The notes under the pieces: model-generated
The model's database searches: none
What the model was told of the DNA's origin: nothing
What the model saw: the letters and a program-made list of their open reading frames with translations, nothing else
Part shown: positions 9,780 to 10,094 of the stretch, in pieces
How the letters are laid out: each line of letters starts with the position of its first letter
Numbering within the stretch: position 1 is the first letter of the stretch
Translations under genes and position numbers: made by a program
Origin: Bacillota bacterium
GTDB lineage: Bacteria > Bacillota > Bacilli > Alicyclobacillales > SLC66
Direction: 5' to 3'
Length of the DNA: 10,094 bases
NCBI GenBank assembly: GCA_021797415.1
Contig: JAJZZT010000483.1
Coordinates: 1 to 10,094, forward strand

Positions 9780-10094
9780 ATGTTCGGGATCTTCAAGGGA
9801 CTTGGCGTAACGTTCGGCCAGATGACAAAGAAGAAAGTCACGCTGCAGTATCCCGATGTTCGCATCAACATGCCGGAACGCTACCGCGGCATCCATCAAT
9901 TCATTCCCGAACTGTGCATTGTCTGCAACCAGTGTGCGCGCATCTGTCCGACCGACTGCATCTCGTTGTCCGGCACGCGCAATGAGGACAAAAAGCTGCG
10001 CATCGACACCTACGACATCAACTTCGAGATCTGCATCCTGTGCGACCTTTGCGTCGAGGTCTGTCCGACCGAGGCGATTCTCATGACGCCGCGG
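9780..10094 (+). CDS. nuoI: NADH-quinone oxidoreductase subunit I, N-terminal part (partial)
   Basis: NuoI carries clusters N6a and N6b, which relay electrons to N2. The first 105 codons are in the window and the gene runs off the end in frame. The N-terminus MFGIFKGLGVTFGQMTKKKV is the amphipathic helix region that lies on the membrane, followed by QYPDVRINMPERYRGIHQF. Two [4Fe-4S] motifs are complete: CIVCNQCARICP (Cys46, 49, 52, 56) and CILCDLCVEVCP (Cys85, 88, 91, 95). An additional Cys60 follows the first motif in PTDCISL. The start ATG 9780 is supported by GGAGGTGG. Position after nuoH is canonical, and nuoJ would be expected next. Confidence 0.96.
   Translation, partial: MFGIFKGLGVTFGQMTKKKVTLQYPDVRINMPERYRGIHQFIPELCIVCNQCARICPTDCISLSGTRNEDKKLRIDTYDINFEICILCDLCVEVCPTEAILMTPR

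Noticed and set aside
8546..9871. 441-codon open frame on the minus strand across nuoD, nuoH and nuoI
   Set aside because: It crosses three genes with clear protein signatures on the plus strand. Its translation is a charged low-complexity shadow with no domain I recognise.

Overview
This is a housekeeping bioenergetics region on the plus strand of a GC-rich genome, most likely a Gram-positive (Firmicutes) bacterium of the Alicyclobacillaceae type or a close relative. The evidence is the gene order (an atp operon followed head-to-tail by a nuo operon), consensus AGGAGG-type ribosome binding sites, frequent TTG starts, a nuoD directly followed by nuoH, and a low-complexity extension on NuoC. 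The taxon is an inference from protein style and gene order; no database search was possible.

Bases 1-5502 hold the 3' part of an F1Fo ATP synthase operon in the usual order: atpE (c, last 30 residues only), atpF (b), atpH (delta), atpA (alpha), atpG (gamma), atpD (beta), atpC (epsilon). All subunits except the cut atpE look intact, with catalytic motifs in place. The epsilon subunit carries every residue I can recall of the ATP-sensing site known from thermophilic Bacillus PS3. A strong rho-independent terminator (5567-5608) closes the operon.

Bases 5503-5822 are non-coding: the atp terminator, a stretch with weak inverted repeats, and an extended -10 promoter (TTTACT, 17 bp, TATAAT) that probably drives the nuo operon from a start near 5771.

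Bases 5823-10094 hold nuoA, nuoB, nuoC, nuoD, nuoH and the first 105 codons of nuoI, encoding the quinone-reducing Q module and the start of the membrane arm of complex I (NDH-1). nuoE, nuoF and nuoG, which form the NADH-oxidising module, are absent between nuoD and nuoH. This is the 11-subunit arrangement known in Bacilli and several other lineages. The nuo genes overlap at their junctions (10 nt, then three TGATG junctions in a row), suggesting coupled translation. Together the operons would generate a proton gradient (Nuo) and use it to make ATP (Atp).

I see no mobile element, CRISPR array, RNA gene or undescribed multi-gene system. The most unusual feature is the roughly 140-residue Ala/Pro/Lys-rich N-terminal extension of NuoC, partly built from 39-bp tandem repeats, two of which are identical.
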